A stretch of 16,162 nt of DNA, taken from positions 1 through 16,162 of the forward strand of contig MVCZ01000060.1 of the NCBI GenBank assembly GCA_002049825.1, read 5' to 3'. Positions 1-7,773 of this stretch are shown here, one piece after another. Every line of letters begins with the position of its first letter. Positions within the stretch are counted from its first letter, which is position 1. Below the pieces are notes generated by a model. That model was not told the DNA's origin. It made no database searches and was given only the letters and a program-made list of their open reading frames with translations. The position numbers and the translations under genes are program-made. This stretch comes from Candidatus Zhuqueibacterota bacterium 4484_188. Lineage in GTDB: Bacteria > Calditrichota > Calditrichia > RBG-13-44-9.

Positions 1-177
1 ATCCCGAAAAACTTCCAAAAAGAGGAGTTAACCAAGGGCTGTCTCATTCGCCGGGTGGCGGTAGACTATAATGTCATTTTAATTACCAATCGTCAGATTG
101 CCCCACGCCTGGTTGAGGCTCTGGTAAGAAAAAGCGCAAATAAATTGCAGATTAAAAGCCGGGATGAATATATTTGA
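1..177 (+). CDS. carB: Carbamoyl-phosphate synthase large subunit, C-terminal end (partial)
   Basis: This is an open frame from base 1 to a TGA at 175-177, with its 5' part outside the window. The 58 visible residues start IPKNFQKEEL, continue with LIRRVAVDYN and LITNRQIAPRLVEAL, and end in a lysine-rich tail closing SRDEYI. The pattern 'IPKN..-EELT.G.LIRR.AVDYN..LITN' is that of the MGS-like domain at the C terminus of CarB, where allosteric effectors bind. CarB makes carbamoyl phosphate from bicarbonate, ammonia and ATP for arginine and pyrimidine synthesis. The 'L.IKS.DEY' ending resembles CarB-like proteins of Bacteroidetes-related phyla (from memory of the family). It converges on rnc. 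It could also be a stand-alone MGS-like protein, since the synthase domains are not visible. Confidence 0.72.
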   Translation: MPKNFQKEELTKGCLIRRVAVDYNVILITNRQIAPRLVEALVRKSANKLQIKSRDEYI

Positions 178-240
178 TGGTTCGAAAATGCCGCCGGGCA
201 AAACAATCTTTCGGTATTAACCATTACCGCCTGTTTGCAG

Positions 241-275
241 ATAAAAATAAAAATAGCCGGAAATTCCCGATTTCC
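241..275 (-). terminator. Possible intrinsic terminator after rnc
   Basis: On the minus strand, right at the rnc stop codon, GGAAAT (275-270) can pair with ATTTCC (264-259) around a 5-nt loop. After a 5-nt gap comes a T-rich run, TTTTTATTTTTAT. The stem is short (6 bp) and the T tract is slightly displaced, so this is a moderate call. It sits where a terminator for the fabF-rnc unit would be expected, facing the convergent carB. Confidence 0.4.
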
Positions 276-1054
276 TATTCCAATTTCAGCGCCTTGACCA
301 CAACTTTGGCGGCTTCCTGCTCGGCTTTCTTTTTGCTTTTACCCCTCCCCTCGCCTGCTTTTTTCCCGGAAATATAGACGGCTACTATAAACTGTTTATC
401 GTGGTCCGGGCCGCTCTCATTAATCACCCGGTATTCCGGCAGGCTGTTGTGTTCCGCCTGAACATATTCTAACAGGATGCTCTTATAATTTTTATACAGC
501 TCCCGCTGCATGATTGTTTTGAACCGGCTGAGCAGATGTTCGTGGATGAATTGACCGACCGTTTCCAGCCCCCGATCCAGGTAAATGGCACCGATCACCG
601 CCTCGAAAGTATTTGCCAGATTTGACTGCCGGTGTCGTCCCCCGCTTTTTTCTTCTCCCTTGTTAATCAGAATCAGTTCGCCCAGCGAGATTTGTTCTGC
701 GGTTTCCGCCAGAACCGGTTTACTTACCAGAATCGACTTAATTTTTGAGAGTTGCCCTTCGGTTCGCTTGGGAAATTTTTGATACAGATAATGAGTGGTT
801 ACCAGGTCGAGCACGGCATCCCCTAAAAATTCCAGCCGCTCGTTGGAAGCAACCCGCTCCTCGTTGGTAACGTTGAGATACGAGCGGTGTTTCAGTGCGG
901 TAATAACCAGGGAAGGGTCATTTAAACTTAGGTGGAATTTTTGTTCAAATATTTGGACGAGGTTATCAACCCGGAAATTATTTTGTTCAATATGTTCCGT
1001 TGGTTCTGCGTCTGACTTTTTGTTTCTGAAAAAGAGTTTCTTAATACTTTTCAA
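275..1054 (-). CDS. rnc: Ribonuclease III
   Basis: 259 residues. RNase III cuts double-stranded RNA in rRNA precursor processing and RNA turnover. Residues about 30-180 form the nuclease domain, with the signature NERLEFLGDAV at 71-81. By alignment to E. coli E38/E41/D45/E65/E117, the acidic residues here are E72, E75, D79, E99 and E151. The residue matching E. coli D114 is Asn (N148, in LANTFEA), a change from the usual Asp. Residues about 185-257 form a double-stranded RNA binding domain with the typical GKSKKKAEQEAA helix. An N-terminal lysine-rich extension of about 30 residues precedes the domain. The start is TTG at 1054; no ATG is available in frame before the fabF stop 15 bases upstream, and an AGG lies about 10 nt upstream. 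It is probably cotranscribed with fabF. Confidence 0.95.
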   Translation of the reverse strand: MKSIKKLFFRNKKSDAEPTEHIEQNNFRVDNLVQIFEQKFHLSLNDPSLVITALKHRSYLNVTNEERVASNERLEFLGDAVLDLVTTHYLYQKFPKRTEGQLSKIKSILVSKPVLAETAEQISLGELILINKGEEKSGGRHRQSNLANTFEAVIGAIYLDRGLETVGQFIHEHLLSRFKTIMQRELYKNYKSILLEYVQAEHNSLPEYRVINESGPDHDKQFIVAVYISGKKAGEGRGKSKKKAEQEAAKVVVKALKLE

Positions 1055-1069
1055 TTCTTCATAACCTGA

Positions 1070-2308
1070 TTATTTGAACTGAGAAAACGCCAGAACCGCA
1101 TTGTGTCCGCCAAAACCGAAAGTATTACTAATTGCCGCTTTTATTTCTCTCTCTGCCGGTTTATTGGGCGTGTAGTTCAGATCGCATTCCGGATCCGGTT
1201 CCTCGTAATTGATTGTCGGGGGAATAACCGAATTCCGGATTGCCAGAATCGAGGCAATTGCCTCCACTGCACCGGTGGCGCCCAACAAGTGTCCGGTCAT
1301 CGATTTGGTTGAACTGACATTTAACCGATAGGCGTGGTCGCCAAAAACGGTTTTAATCGCTTCGGTCTCATATTTATCATTAAAGTAAGTAGAGGTTCCA
1401 TGTGCGTTGATGTATTGCACATCTTCGGGATTCAAGCCGCCGTCTTGCAGGCAGAAATTCATTGCCCGCACGGCTCCTTCGCCGCCAGGCGCCGGTGCGG
1501 TAATGTGGTGTGCATCTGCAGTGAAACCGGCACTCAGAATTTCTCCGTAGATTTTTGCACCTCGTTTTTTGGCATGTTCCAGTTCTTCCAGAATCAGAAT
1601 CCCGGAACCCTCGCCTATTACAAAACCGTCGCGGTTTTTCTCAAAGGGACGGCTGGCTTTTTTCGGTTCATCATTGCGGGTGGAAATAGCACGCATGGCA
1701 TTAAACCCGCCCACCCCCATCTCGCAAATAGCCGCCTCCGCACCGCCGGTCACCATCACATCCGCATCGCCCCGCTGAATCATTTGAAATGAATTACCTA
1801 TAGCATGCGAGGCGGTAGCGCACGCCGAAACCACCGAATAATTAGGACCTTTCAAATTGTATTTCATTGAAATATGCCCCGAGGCGATGTCGATGATCAT
1901 TTGTGGAATGAAAAACGGGCTGATTCTGCGCGCCCCGTGATTTTTATATTTGGTAAATTCCCTTTCAAAAGTGGTGATTCCGCCAATTCCCGAACCAACC
2001 ACCACACCTACACGGTTCGTATCCGTTTTTTCAAAATCCATACCGGAATCGATTATCGCCTCGTGTGCCGCAACTATGGCATATTGACAAAATAAATCGA
2101 GCTTGCGGACTTCTTTGGGCTCTATAATTCCGTCGGTTTGAAAATCCTTTACCTCGCAGGCAAAGTTGGTGGGATGTTTGCTGGCGTCGAAATGCGTGAT
2201 ATAATCGGCGCCGCTTATCCCTTTTAACAAATTTTCCCAGAATTCTTTGACTGAATTTCCCAGCGGGGTGACCGCACCCATTCCGGTGACAACAACTCTC
2301 CTTTTCAT
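1070..2308 (-). CDS. fabF: 3-oxoacyl-[acyl-carrier-protein] synthase II
   Basis: 412 residues, the usual length for FabF. It condenses malonyl-ACP with acyl-ACP in fatty-acid elongation. The Cys-His-His triad is visible: C163 in SACATASHA, H303 in NAHGTST and H340 in KSMTGHLLGATG. The gatekeeper Phe is F400 in the GFGGHN loop. The N terminus RRVVVTGMGAVTPLG is typical. The ATG at 2308 has GAGGT about 5 nt upstream. rnc follows 15 bases downstream. Unlike the common acpP-fabF arrangement with a short gap, it is separated from acpP by 458 bases and an intrinsic terminator, so it must have its own promoter. I could not identify that promoter convincingly. Confidence 0.97.
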   Translation of the reverse strand: MKRRVVVTGMGAVTPLGNSVKEFWENLLKGISGADYITHFDASKHPTNFACEVKDFQTDGIIEPKEVRKLDLFCQYAIVAAHEAIIDSGMDFEKTDTNRVGVVVGSGIGGITTFEREFTKYKNHGARRISPFFIPQMIIDIASGHISMKYNLKGPNYSVVSACATASHAIGNSFQMIQRGDADVMVTGGAEAAICEMGVGGFNAMRAISTRNDEPKKASRPFEKNRDGFVIGEGSGILILEELEHAKKRGAKIYGEILSAGFTADAHHITAPAPGGEGAVRAMNFCLQDGGLNPEDVQYINAHGTSTYFNDKYETEAIKTVFGDHAYRLNVSSTKSMTGHLLGATGAVEAIASILAIRNSVIPPTINYEEPDPECDLNYTPNKPAEREIKAAISNTFGFGGHNAVLAFSQFK

Positions 2309-2720
2309 AAATACCTCATAACCGCTTTTTCGTTAAGCCGTTTATTTGAAAATTGGTATATTTTGAACAGAACATTTTATCCTGACATGAACTGCAGAAC
2401 GCCCGAACACCTAAAAAAATAATCGGGTAAAAATCGAGCCTTCCTCGAAATTCAGCAGTTCGGTAAAATGCATCATACCACTCCATTCAGAATGTTTCAT
2501 TCGCAACGTGGTGCGCTTCTCTAAATAAGCTTACGCCAAACTTGAACAAATAGAGTTCCTATTCAGTTCTCCAGGCTCCCTTAACACAGTAAATTCGTCC
2601 TGATTAAAGAACAATCATTGGTTGTGCCGTGACGTCAGTCTTTCTTATAAAAGAGTGCTCCCGCATTCCCGAATAAAAGGAACAAGGAACGAGTGGTAAA
2701 AAACTACAATTCGCGCAATT
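2309..2720. other. Long acpP-fabF spacer, hairpin-containing, no recognised gene
   Basis: This stretch lies between the acpP terminator and fabF and should contain the fabF promoter. I see no known RNA family. On the minus strand it holds ACCAC/GTGGT arms around a loop with the palindrome CATTCTGAATG (about 2513-2478). Next comes a 29-codon reading frame, ATG at 2499 to TAG at 2410, without a clear Shine-Dalgarno. Inside that frame is a small hairpin followed by T runs. The frame's product resembles nothing I know and may be chance. A dispersed intergenic repeat or a small RNA is possible. Confidence 0.35.
2429..2448 (-). terminator. Terminator-like hairpin inside the acpP-fabF spacer
   Basis: On the minus strand TCGAG (2448-2444) pairs with CTCGA (2438-2434) around GAAGG, followed directly by TTTTT (2433-2429), with a further T7 run near 2419-2413. 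The 5-bp stem is weak for a terminator. If it works, it would end a short transcript starting after the acpP terminator, or attenuate fabF. Confidence 0.25.
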
Positions 2721-2757
2721 AAAAAACGGATGCGCCGGCAGGTAAACCGGCACATCC
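2721..2757 (-). terminator. Strong intrinsic terminator after acpP
   Basis: On the minus strand an 11-bp stem, GGATGTGCCGG (2757-2747) with CCGGCGCATCC (2738-2728), has one G-U pair and an 8-nt loop. It is followed after one base by a run of six T. It begins 9 bases after the acpP stop codon. This marks the end of the yceD-to-acpP operon and separates it from fabF. Confidence 0.9.
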
Positions 2758-2766
2758 ACAAATAGT

Positions 2767-3009
2767 TTATTCTGCGTTCTGTAATTTTTTATTCAAATAG
2801 TCAACCGCACTCTGTACGGTGGTAATATCCTGGGCGTCTTCGTCCGGGATTTCGACGTTGAATTCTTCTTCTAACGCCATGACCAGTTCAACCGTGTCCA
2901 GCGAATCCGCACCTAAATCATCGATAAAATGCGATTCCGGTTTCACCTTGTCTGCCGACACACCGAGTTTTTCCACGATGATATCTGTGATTTTTTCTTC
3001 TAAAGACAT
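2767..3009 (-). CDS. acpP: Acyl carrier protein
   Basis: 80 residues, acidic. It carries growing acyl chains on a 4'-phosphopantetheine arm during fatty-acid synthesis. The attachment serine is S36 in the GADSLDTVELVM motif, exactly the conserved position. Helix II-III residues EEEFNVEIPDEDA follow the family pattern. The ATG at 3009 has a very strong Shine-Dalgarno, AAGGAGGAG, about 2-3 nt upstream, consistent with the high expression expected of AcpP. It lies 44 bases after fabG and just before a strong terminator, so it is the last gene of the lipid operon. Confidence 0.98.
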   Translation of the reverse strand: MSLEEKITDIIVEKLGVSADKVKPESHFIDDLGADSLDTVELVMALEEEFNVEIPDEDAQDITTVQSAVDYLNKKLQNAE

Positions 3010-3053
3010 ATCTCCTCCTTAGTTAATTGATAAAAGTTTTGTTTTCTGTATTC

Positions 3054-3800
3054 TCAAGCCATTACCATTCCACCGTCAACATTTAGTACCTGACCGGTAA
3101 TATAGCCTGCCTCGTCGCTCGCCAAAAAACAGACTGCATTGGCAACATCCTGAACCGTTCCCAGGCGGCTTAAAGGAATTTGCGATTTTAAAGTCTCCAC
3201 TACTTTTTCACTGAGTACATGGGTCATTTCAGTTTGAATAAAACCCGGTGCAATCGCGTTGCAGGTAATATTGCGCGAAGAGAACTCCCGGGCAACCGAT
3301 TTAGTAATTCCCACAACTCCTGCCTTGGAGGCGGCATAATTCACTTGTCCGGCATTGCCCATTAATCCGACCACCGAACTGATATTAATAATGCGACCGG
3401 AGCGCTGTTTCATCATCTGGCGCGTTACCGATTTGATACAGTTAAAAGTTCCTTTCAGGTTTATGGCAATCACCTGATCCCATTCCTGTTCGCTCATGCG
3501 CATTAGCAGGTTATCGCGGGTAATCCCGGCATTATTTACCAGAATGTCCACCCTGCCAAATTTCTCCACTGTTTTAGCAATCAAATTGTCCGTATCCGGA
3601 AGCGAACTGACATCTGTTTTAACTCCCAATGCTTCAGTCCCACCTGCCAGGAGTTCTTTTTCCATTTGTTCCAGCAGTTCTTCATTCACATCTGCGATGA
3701 CCACCGAGGCACCCCGGCTGGCAAGTGCGCGGGCAATTTCCGCACCGATACCCCGTGCGCCGCCGGTTACTACGGCAACCTTACCTTCAAAATTCATCAT
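3054..3800 (-). CDS. fabG: 3-oxoacyl-[acyl-carrier-protein] reductase
   Basis: 248 residues, a short-chain dehydrogenase/reductase that reduces 3-oxoacyl-ACP with NADPH. The Rossmann glycine motif GGARGIG is at 13-19 and NNAG at 89-92. The catalytic set is N114, S142, Y155 and K159 (SS...YAASK), with the S-to-Y and Y-to-K spacing of E. coli FabG. PGFIQTEM (185-192) is the family's substrate-loop motif. Two adjacent ATG codons (3800 and 3797) can start it, and GGGAG lies 8 nt before the first. The first ATG directly abuts the fabD stop, suggesting translational coupling. Confidence 0.97.
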   Translation of the reverse strand: MMNFEGKVAVVTGGARGIGAEIARALASRGASVVIADVNEELLEQMEKELLAGGTEALGVKTDVSSLPDTDNLIAKTVEKFGRVDILVNNAGITRDNLLMRMSEQEWDQVIAINLKGTFNCIKSVTRQMMKQRSGRIINISSVVGLMGNAGQVNYAASKAGVVGITKSVAREFSSRNITCNAIAPGFIQTEMTHVLSEKVVETLKSQIPLSRLGTVQDVANAVCFLASDEAGYITGQVLNVDGGMVMA

Positions 3801-4724
3801 TTAAGTCTCCCTGTTCAAGTTTTCCAAATCTTCTGCTTTTCCCAAGGGTGTGCACTGCAACTGCCGGTTAATTCGCCGGTTTAAACCACACAAAACTTTC
3901 GAGGGACCAACCTCGTAGAATTGGTCGAATCCATCGGCGTGCATATTTTCGATTATGTTCTGCCACAGCACCGGCGAAAGCAGTTGACGTTGCAGCATCT
4001 CCCGAACGGTTTCCGCCGTCTGCACCGGCTGTGCGGTAACATTGGTGTAAACCGGGATTTCGGGATTCCGGATGTCTGCTTCGGCAAGTGCTTCTTTTAG
4101 CCCTGACAGCGCTTCTTCCATTAATGGTGAATGAAACGCACCACTGACCACTAATTCCATAACAGCCCGCGCTTTATTTTCCTTCGCCAGTGCCATTGCC
4201 CGATGCACACCATCCACGCTGCCGGAAATAACAATCTGACCCGGCGAATTGAAGTTAGCCGGCTGCACCAGGTGCTCTTTGGAAACCGTGCGGCAAATTT
4301 CTTCTACCGTTTCCCGGGGCAACCCGATAATTGCCGCCATCGTTCCCGGGTTCTGCTCTCCGGAGTACTGCATTAACCGACCGCGTAATTTAACCAGGCG
4401 CAAAGCCACTTCAAAATTCAACGCACCGGCACATACTAAAGCGGAGTACTCTCCCAGGCTGTGTCCGGCTACTGCTTCAGGTTTTAATTCCCTTTCATTA
4501 AGCAGACGCAACATCCCAAGGCTGTGAACAAAGATTGCCGGTTGCGTGTACTGGGTCTGTTTTAATTCGTCCTCCGGACCTTCAAAGGCAATTTTTCGCA
4601 GCGGAAATCCCAGGATTTCCTCAGCCCGGTCAAACATTGATCGTACCGCCGGGTACTGGTCGTAGAGGTCTTTCGCCATTCCTACGTACTGCGCTCCCTG
4701 TCCCGGAAACAAGAAAGCTTTCAT
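3801..4724 (-). CDS. fabD: Malonyl-CoA:ACP transacylase
   Basis: 307 residues, close to E. coli FabD. It moves malonyl groups from CoA to ACP, giving the extender unit for FabH and FabF. The nucleophile S89 lies in GHSLGEYSAL and the catalytic His is H198 in GAFHSPLM. The N-terminal FPGQGAQ holds the oxyanion-hole Gln. The ATG at 4724 has AGGAG about 8 nt upstream. Its TAA is immediately followed by the fabG ATG. A 197-base AT-rich gap separates it from fabH upstream, larger than other gaps in this operon. Confidence 0.97.
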   Translation of the reverse strand: MKAFLFPGQGAQYVGMAKDLYDQYPAVRSMFDRAEEILGFPLRKIAFEGPEDELKQTQYTQPAIFVHSLGMLRLLNERELKPEAVAGHSLGEYSALVCAGALNFEVALRLVKLRGRLMQYSGEQNPGTMAAIIGLPRETVEEICRTVSKEHLVQPANFNSPGQIVISGSVDGVHRAMALAKENKARAVMELVVSGAFHSPLMEEALSGLKEALAEADIRNPEIPVYTNVTAQPVQTAETVREMLQRQLLSPVLWQNIIENMHADGFDQFYEVGPSKVLCGLNRRINRQLQCTPLGKAEDLENLNRET

Positions 4725-4783
4725 TTGCCAACTCCTGAGAAAATTATGTCGGTATCATTCATCTGCAATATTCCGGTATTTCA

Positions 4784-4810
4784 AGTATATTCAATGGTAC
4801 TAAATTTCAA
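4784..4810 (-). promoter_or_regulatory. Weak candidate promoter in the fabH-fabD gap
   Basis: In the AT-rich 197-bp gap, TTGAAA (4810-4805) and TATACT (4789-4784) are 15 nt apart on the minus strand, about 60 nt before fabD. The spacing is short for sigma-70, so this is only a candidate for an internal promoter driving fabD-fabG-acpP. I see no FapR-like operator and no convincing terminator after fabH. Confidence 0.22.
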
Positions 4811-4921
4811 TGAAACAATTTTTAAGAATTAAAACATTCAAACGTAAGTTGAACAAAAAATATTAAATAATTTATTACATTTTTCGGCAGTTGCAAGAAA
4901 TTAAATGATTTTTCCGAAATG

Positions 4922-5917
4922 TTAAATTGCCCAACGCAGTAACATGCTCCCGAAAGTAAAGCCGGCACCGAAGGCGGCAAATAACACGGTGTCCCCTTTT
5001 TGCAACTTACCATCCTGGTAGACTTCGGACAATCCCATAGGAATGGTCGCTGCTGTAGTGTTGCCATATTTATGAATATTAATCAGTACTTTCTCGGGAT
5101 CGAGCTTCAGGCGGCGGGCAGTGGCATCAATGATTCGCATATTTGCCTGGTGCGGGATCAGCATTTTTATATCTTTGGAATCGATGTGGTGTTTTTTGAC
5201 AATTTCTTCGGTAATATCCGCCATTCCCGCGACGGCATATTTAAAGACCGTTCGTCCGTCCTGGTAAATATAGTGCATTTTTTTGTCAACGGTTTCGTGT
5301 GAAGCAGGATGCAAACTGCCGCCGCCCAATTGATACAGATATTTTCCCCCTGAACCATCGCTACGCAAAATATAATCGATAATGCCCAGTTCCGGATCCT
5401 CCGAAGGTTCCAGAACAATCGCACCGGCAGCGTCGCCAAACAGCACGCAGGTATTTCGGTCGGTATAATCGGTGATGGCGCTCATCTTATCCGCACCCAC
5501 TACCAGCACTTTTTTATGCCTTCCGGTTTCGATAAACTGTGTTGCCATAGCGGTAGCATAAATAAAACCGGAGCAAGCGCCGTTTACATCAACTCCCCAG
5601 GCGTTTTTCGCCCCGATTTGATCCTGAATCAGGCAGGCAGTATTGGGAAACATCATGTCCGGCGTTACTGTGGCAACTACAATCATTTCTATTTCTTCCG
5701 GAGATACCCCGGCTTCCTCCAAAGCGCGTTTTGCGGCAAATGCCCCCATATATGAAGACCCTTTGCCATCTTCCAGAATATGCCGCTCTTTAATTCCGGT
5801 ACGTGTGATGATCCACTCGTCGGTCGTATCCACCATTTTTTCAAAATCTTTGTTCGTGAGAACTTTGGGCGGTACGTAATGCGAAACTCCAGTAATCTTT
5901 GCTTTGCTAGCCATCAT
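4922..5917 (-). CDS. fabH: 3-oxoacyl-[acyl-carrier-protein] synthase III
   Basis: 331 residues. It starts fatty-acid synthesis by condensing acetyl-CoA (or a branched primer) with malonyl-ACP. The Cys-His-Asn triad is C115 in NGACSGF, H256 in IPHQANMRI and N286 in YGNTTAATIP. DTTDEWIITRTGIKER (30-45) is typical FabH. The C-terminal FGAGFTFGS loop is present. Start: the first ATG at 5917 overlaps the plsX TGA by four bases (ATGA), with AGAGAGG just upstream. A second ATG follows at once. This overlap implies translational coupling with plsX. Confidence 0.97.
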   Translation of the reverse strand: MMASKAKITGVSHYVPPKVLTNKDFEKMVDTTDEWIITRTGIKERHILEDGKGSSYMGAFAAKRALEEAGVSPEEIEMIVVATVTPDMMFPNTACLIQDQIGAKNAWGVDVNGACSGFIYATAMATQFIETGRHKKVLVVGADKMSAITDYTDRNTCVLFGDAAGAIVLEPSEDPELGIIDYILRSDGSGGKYLYQLGGGSLHPASHETVDKKMHYIYQDGRTVFKYAVAGMADITEEIVKKHHIDSKDIKMLIPHQANMRIIDATARRLKLDPEKVLINIHKYGNTTAATIPMGLSEVYQDGKLQKGDTVLFAAFGAGFTFGSMLLRWAI

Positions 5918-6918
5918 AAGCCTCTCTTTCTTAGTTCTTCGTAGATACTCTTATTTACCTCCATCTCACTCATATTCACAGCAACTTGAATTGCATTTTT
6001 AATTGCTTTGGCAGTTGAACGCCCATGACAAATTATTGAAATCCCATTCACACCCAGCAGCGGCACCCCGCCATATTCCTGGTAGTCAAAACTGCTTTTC
6101 ATTTCCCGAAAAGCATGACGTACCATAAAGGCGCCTAACAATGAGAACAAATTCTTCCCGATGCTTTTTTTGAAACTGCTGCCGAATACCCCAAAAATGC
6201 TTTCGGCAAATTTCAGAATAGTGTTTCCCACAAAACCATCGGTTACAATAATATCCGCTTTCCCGCATAAAATGTCCCGTCCTTCGACATTACCAACGAA
6301 ATTGGGCACTTTCGCAGTCATCAGTGGATATGTGGAAAGCACTACATCATTTCCTTTTGTTTTTTCCTCGCCGATACTGAGCAGACCAACCCGCGGATGA
6401 TTTATTCCGTAAATCGTGCTCATAAAAATACTGCCCATCAGGGCAAATTGAACCAGATGCTCCGGCTTGGAATCGACATTGGCTCCCACATCAATTAAAA
6501 GCACTACCCCGCCCTCGGTAGGCAGGAAAGAACCTAATGCCGGTCGTTTCACACCTTTGATTCGACCTAAAATAAACAGGCTCCCCACCATTTGTGCCCC
6601 GGTACTGCCAGCGCTGACAAATGCATCCACCTTACACTGCTTTTGCAATTGCAAACCCTTCATCATAGATGAATCTTTCTTTTGTTGCAAAGCAACCGTG
6701 GGTTGATCGGTCATTTCCACAACCTGGGTGGTATGAACAATGGAAATATTCCTGGGCGAGGTGAAATGATGTTTCTCAAGTTCCGCTTCCAGTTTTTCCC
6801 GGTCACCGAGCAGAATAATTTTGTGCTTTCCCCGGTGAGCTTTGTCGAACAAAAGCGCTCCCTCGACCGTCGCGTGAGGAGCAAGGTCTCCGCCCATCGC
6901 ATCGATTGCAATTCGCAT
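5914..6918 (-). CDS. plsX: Phosphate acyltransferase PlsX
   Basis: 334 residues. PlsX converts acyl-ACP to acyl-phosphate, the donor for PlsY in phospholipid synthesis. The N terminus IAIDAMGGD..P is the family signature. VSAGSTGA (101-108) and PNFVGNVEGRDI (205-216) are the other conserved blocks, with TDGFVGN at 226-232. Length is normal. The ATG at 6918 follows a GGGGG run. It lies 20 bases after rpmF and overlaps fabH by four bases, the classical rpmF-plsX-fabH order that links membrane lipid synthesis to growth. Confidence 0.97.
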   Translation of the reverse strand: MRIAIDAMGGDLAPHATVEGALLFDKAHRGKHKIILLGDREKLEAELEKHHFTSPRNISIVHTTQVVEMTDQPTVALQQKKDSSMMKGLQLQKQCKVDAFVSAGSTGAQMVGSLFILGRIKGVKRPALGSFLPTEGGVVLLIDVGANVDSKPEHLVQFALMGSIFMSTIYGINHPRVGLLSIGEEKTKGNDVVLSTYPLMTAKVPNFVGNVEGRDILCGKADIIVTDGFVGNTILKFAESIFGVFGSSFKKSIGKNLFSLLGAFMVRHAFREMKSSFDYQEYGGVPLLGVNGISIICHGRSTAKAIKNAIQVAVNMSEMEVNKSIYEELRKRGL

Positions 6919-6938
6919 GAAATGCCCCCGATTACCGG

Positions 6939-7124
6939 CTATTCAGAAGGTGTAAAAACTTGTTGACCTTTGTAATAACCACAACTGGAGCAAACGCGGT
7001 GTGGTAATTTGGGTTCCCCGCAATTTGGGCAGGTTGATAAAGAGACTTTTTTTAAGAGATTCATCCAGGGGGTTCGTCTTTTATCTCTTTTCGATTTAGA
7101 AATTTTCCGTTTTGGATTTGCCAT
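6939..7124 (-). CDS. rpmF: 50S ribosomal protein L32
   Basis: 61 residues, basic. The N terminus MANPKRKISKSKRDKRR is typical of L32. A zinc-ribbon is formed by four cysteines, C32/C35 and C45/C48 (CPNC...CSSC), so this is the zinc-binding form. The ATG at 7124 has AGGAG about 10 nt upstream. It sits 44 bases after yceD and 20 before plsX, as in the widespread yceD-rpmF-plsX-fab arrangement. Confidence 0.97.
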   Translation of the reverse strand: MANPKRKISKSKRDKRRTPWMNLLKKVSLSTCPNCGEPKLPHRVCSSCGYYKGQQVFTPSE

Positions 7125-7168
7125 TCGTATTGTTCTCCTACGCTATTCGGTTCAATTCTATTATTCTT

Positions 7169-7680
7169 CTACAACAATTCTTTCAGTTTTTGCCATCTCG
7201 GATCAAGTGTTTCTTTCGGACAATTGCAACTCTGTACATTTAAATTAACGCCGCAAACAGGACAGAGTCCCTTGCAATCCTCCCGGCACAAAGCTTTCAT
7301 CGGTACAGCAAGAACCAATTGTTCCTCGATGAATCGATCCAGCTCAATCTCATTTTCCTCCGGCGACAACATGACCACATCTTCTTCATCGGTTTCAAAA
7401 TCCCTGGTACCAATATGAAATAATATTTCAAATTTTTCTGCCACCGGTTTCTGAAATTCGGTTAAACACCGGTCACAGGTCAAATGAATATTGGTCGACA
7501 GGTGCACTTTACATGAAATATTTTTACCAAATTTATTTAACGTTACTTTAACGTTTATTTGTTCGGGATATTTTTCTTCGCTGTAAAAATGAAGAGACCG
7601 CGCAGCAATGCTCTCCTCAAATTCATGTATCCCTCAAATTCATGTATCCCATCAGGTAAATGTAATATCGTCACCTTCAT
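7169..7680 (-). pseudogene. yceD: YceD/DUF177 family protein, frame broken by a 17-bp tandem duplication
   Basis: YceD/DUF177 proteins are encoded next to rpmF across bacteria; links to 23S rRNA or ribosome biology have been proposed. The 3' part reads in one frame from a GTG at 7507 to the stop at 7169 and shows the family cysteines CDRC and CREDCKGLCPVCGVNLN...CNC. The natural start is ATG at 7680 (MKVTILHLPDG...). In between, a 17-bp unit at 7650-7634 is repeated at 7633-7617, shifting the frame and giving an early stop. Removing one copy restores an unbroken 164-codon frame (512 minus 17 = 495 nt, with stop). As written, only a 41-residue peptide comes from 7680; the downstream frame has no Shine-Dalgarno. 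Identity is firm. Whether the break is biological is unknown. Confidence 0.85.
7615..7650 (-). repeat. 17-bp direct tandem duplication inside yceD
   Basis: Minus-strand unit GGGATACATGAATTTGA occurs twice with no spacer (7650-7634 and 7633-7617), and two further bases match the period. 17 is not a multiple of 3, so the copy number decides the reading frame. It has the form of a replication-slippage or assembly duplication. Confidence 0.95.
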
Positions 7681-7692
7681 AATTAAACCGCA

Positions 7693-7721
7693 AATTTAAA
7701 GGCAGTCTTAAAATTAGTCAA
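7693..7721 (-). promoter_or_regulatory. Sigma-70-type promoter for the yceD-rpmF-plsX-fab operon
   Basis: On the minus strand TTGACT (7721-7716, 5/6 match to TTGACA) is followed after exactly 17 nt by TAAATT (7698-7693, 4/6). The yceD ATG at 7680 is only 12 nt past the -10 box, so the predicted 5' leader would be about 6 nt with no Shine-Dalgarno: a nearly leaderless start. Confidence 0.55.
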
Positions 7722-7773
7722 GTTGTTTATAAAGATTTTCGGGATTTTACCATAGTTACCAATTACTTGATTG

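Noticed and set aside
1334..1792. Plus-strand 152-codon frame
   Set aside because: It is the antisense shadow of fabF, whose catalytic residues are all intact.
2630..2637. TGACGTCA palindrome as a regulator site
   Set aside because: A single 8-bp palindrome in a spacer; the match is to a eukaryotic CRE site and has no bacterial context here.
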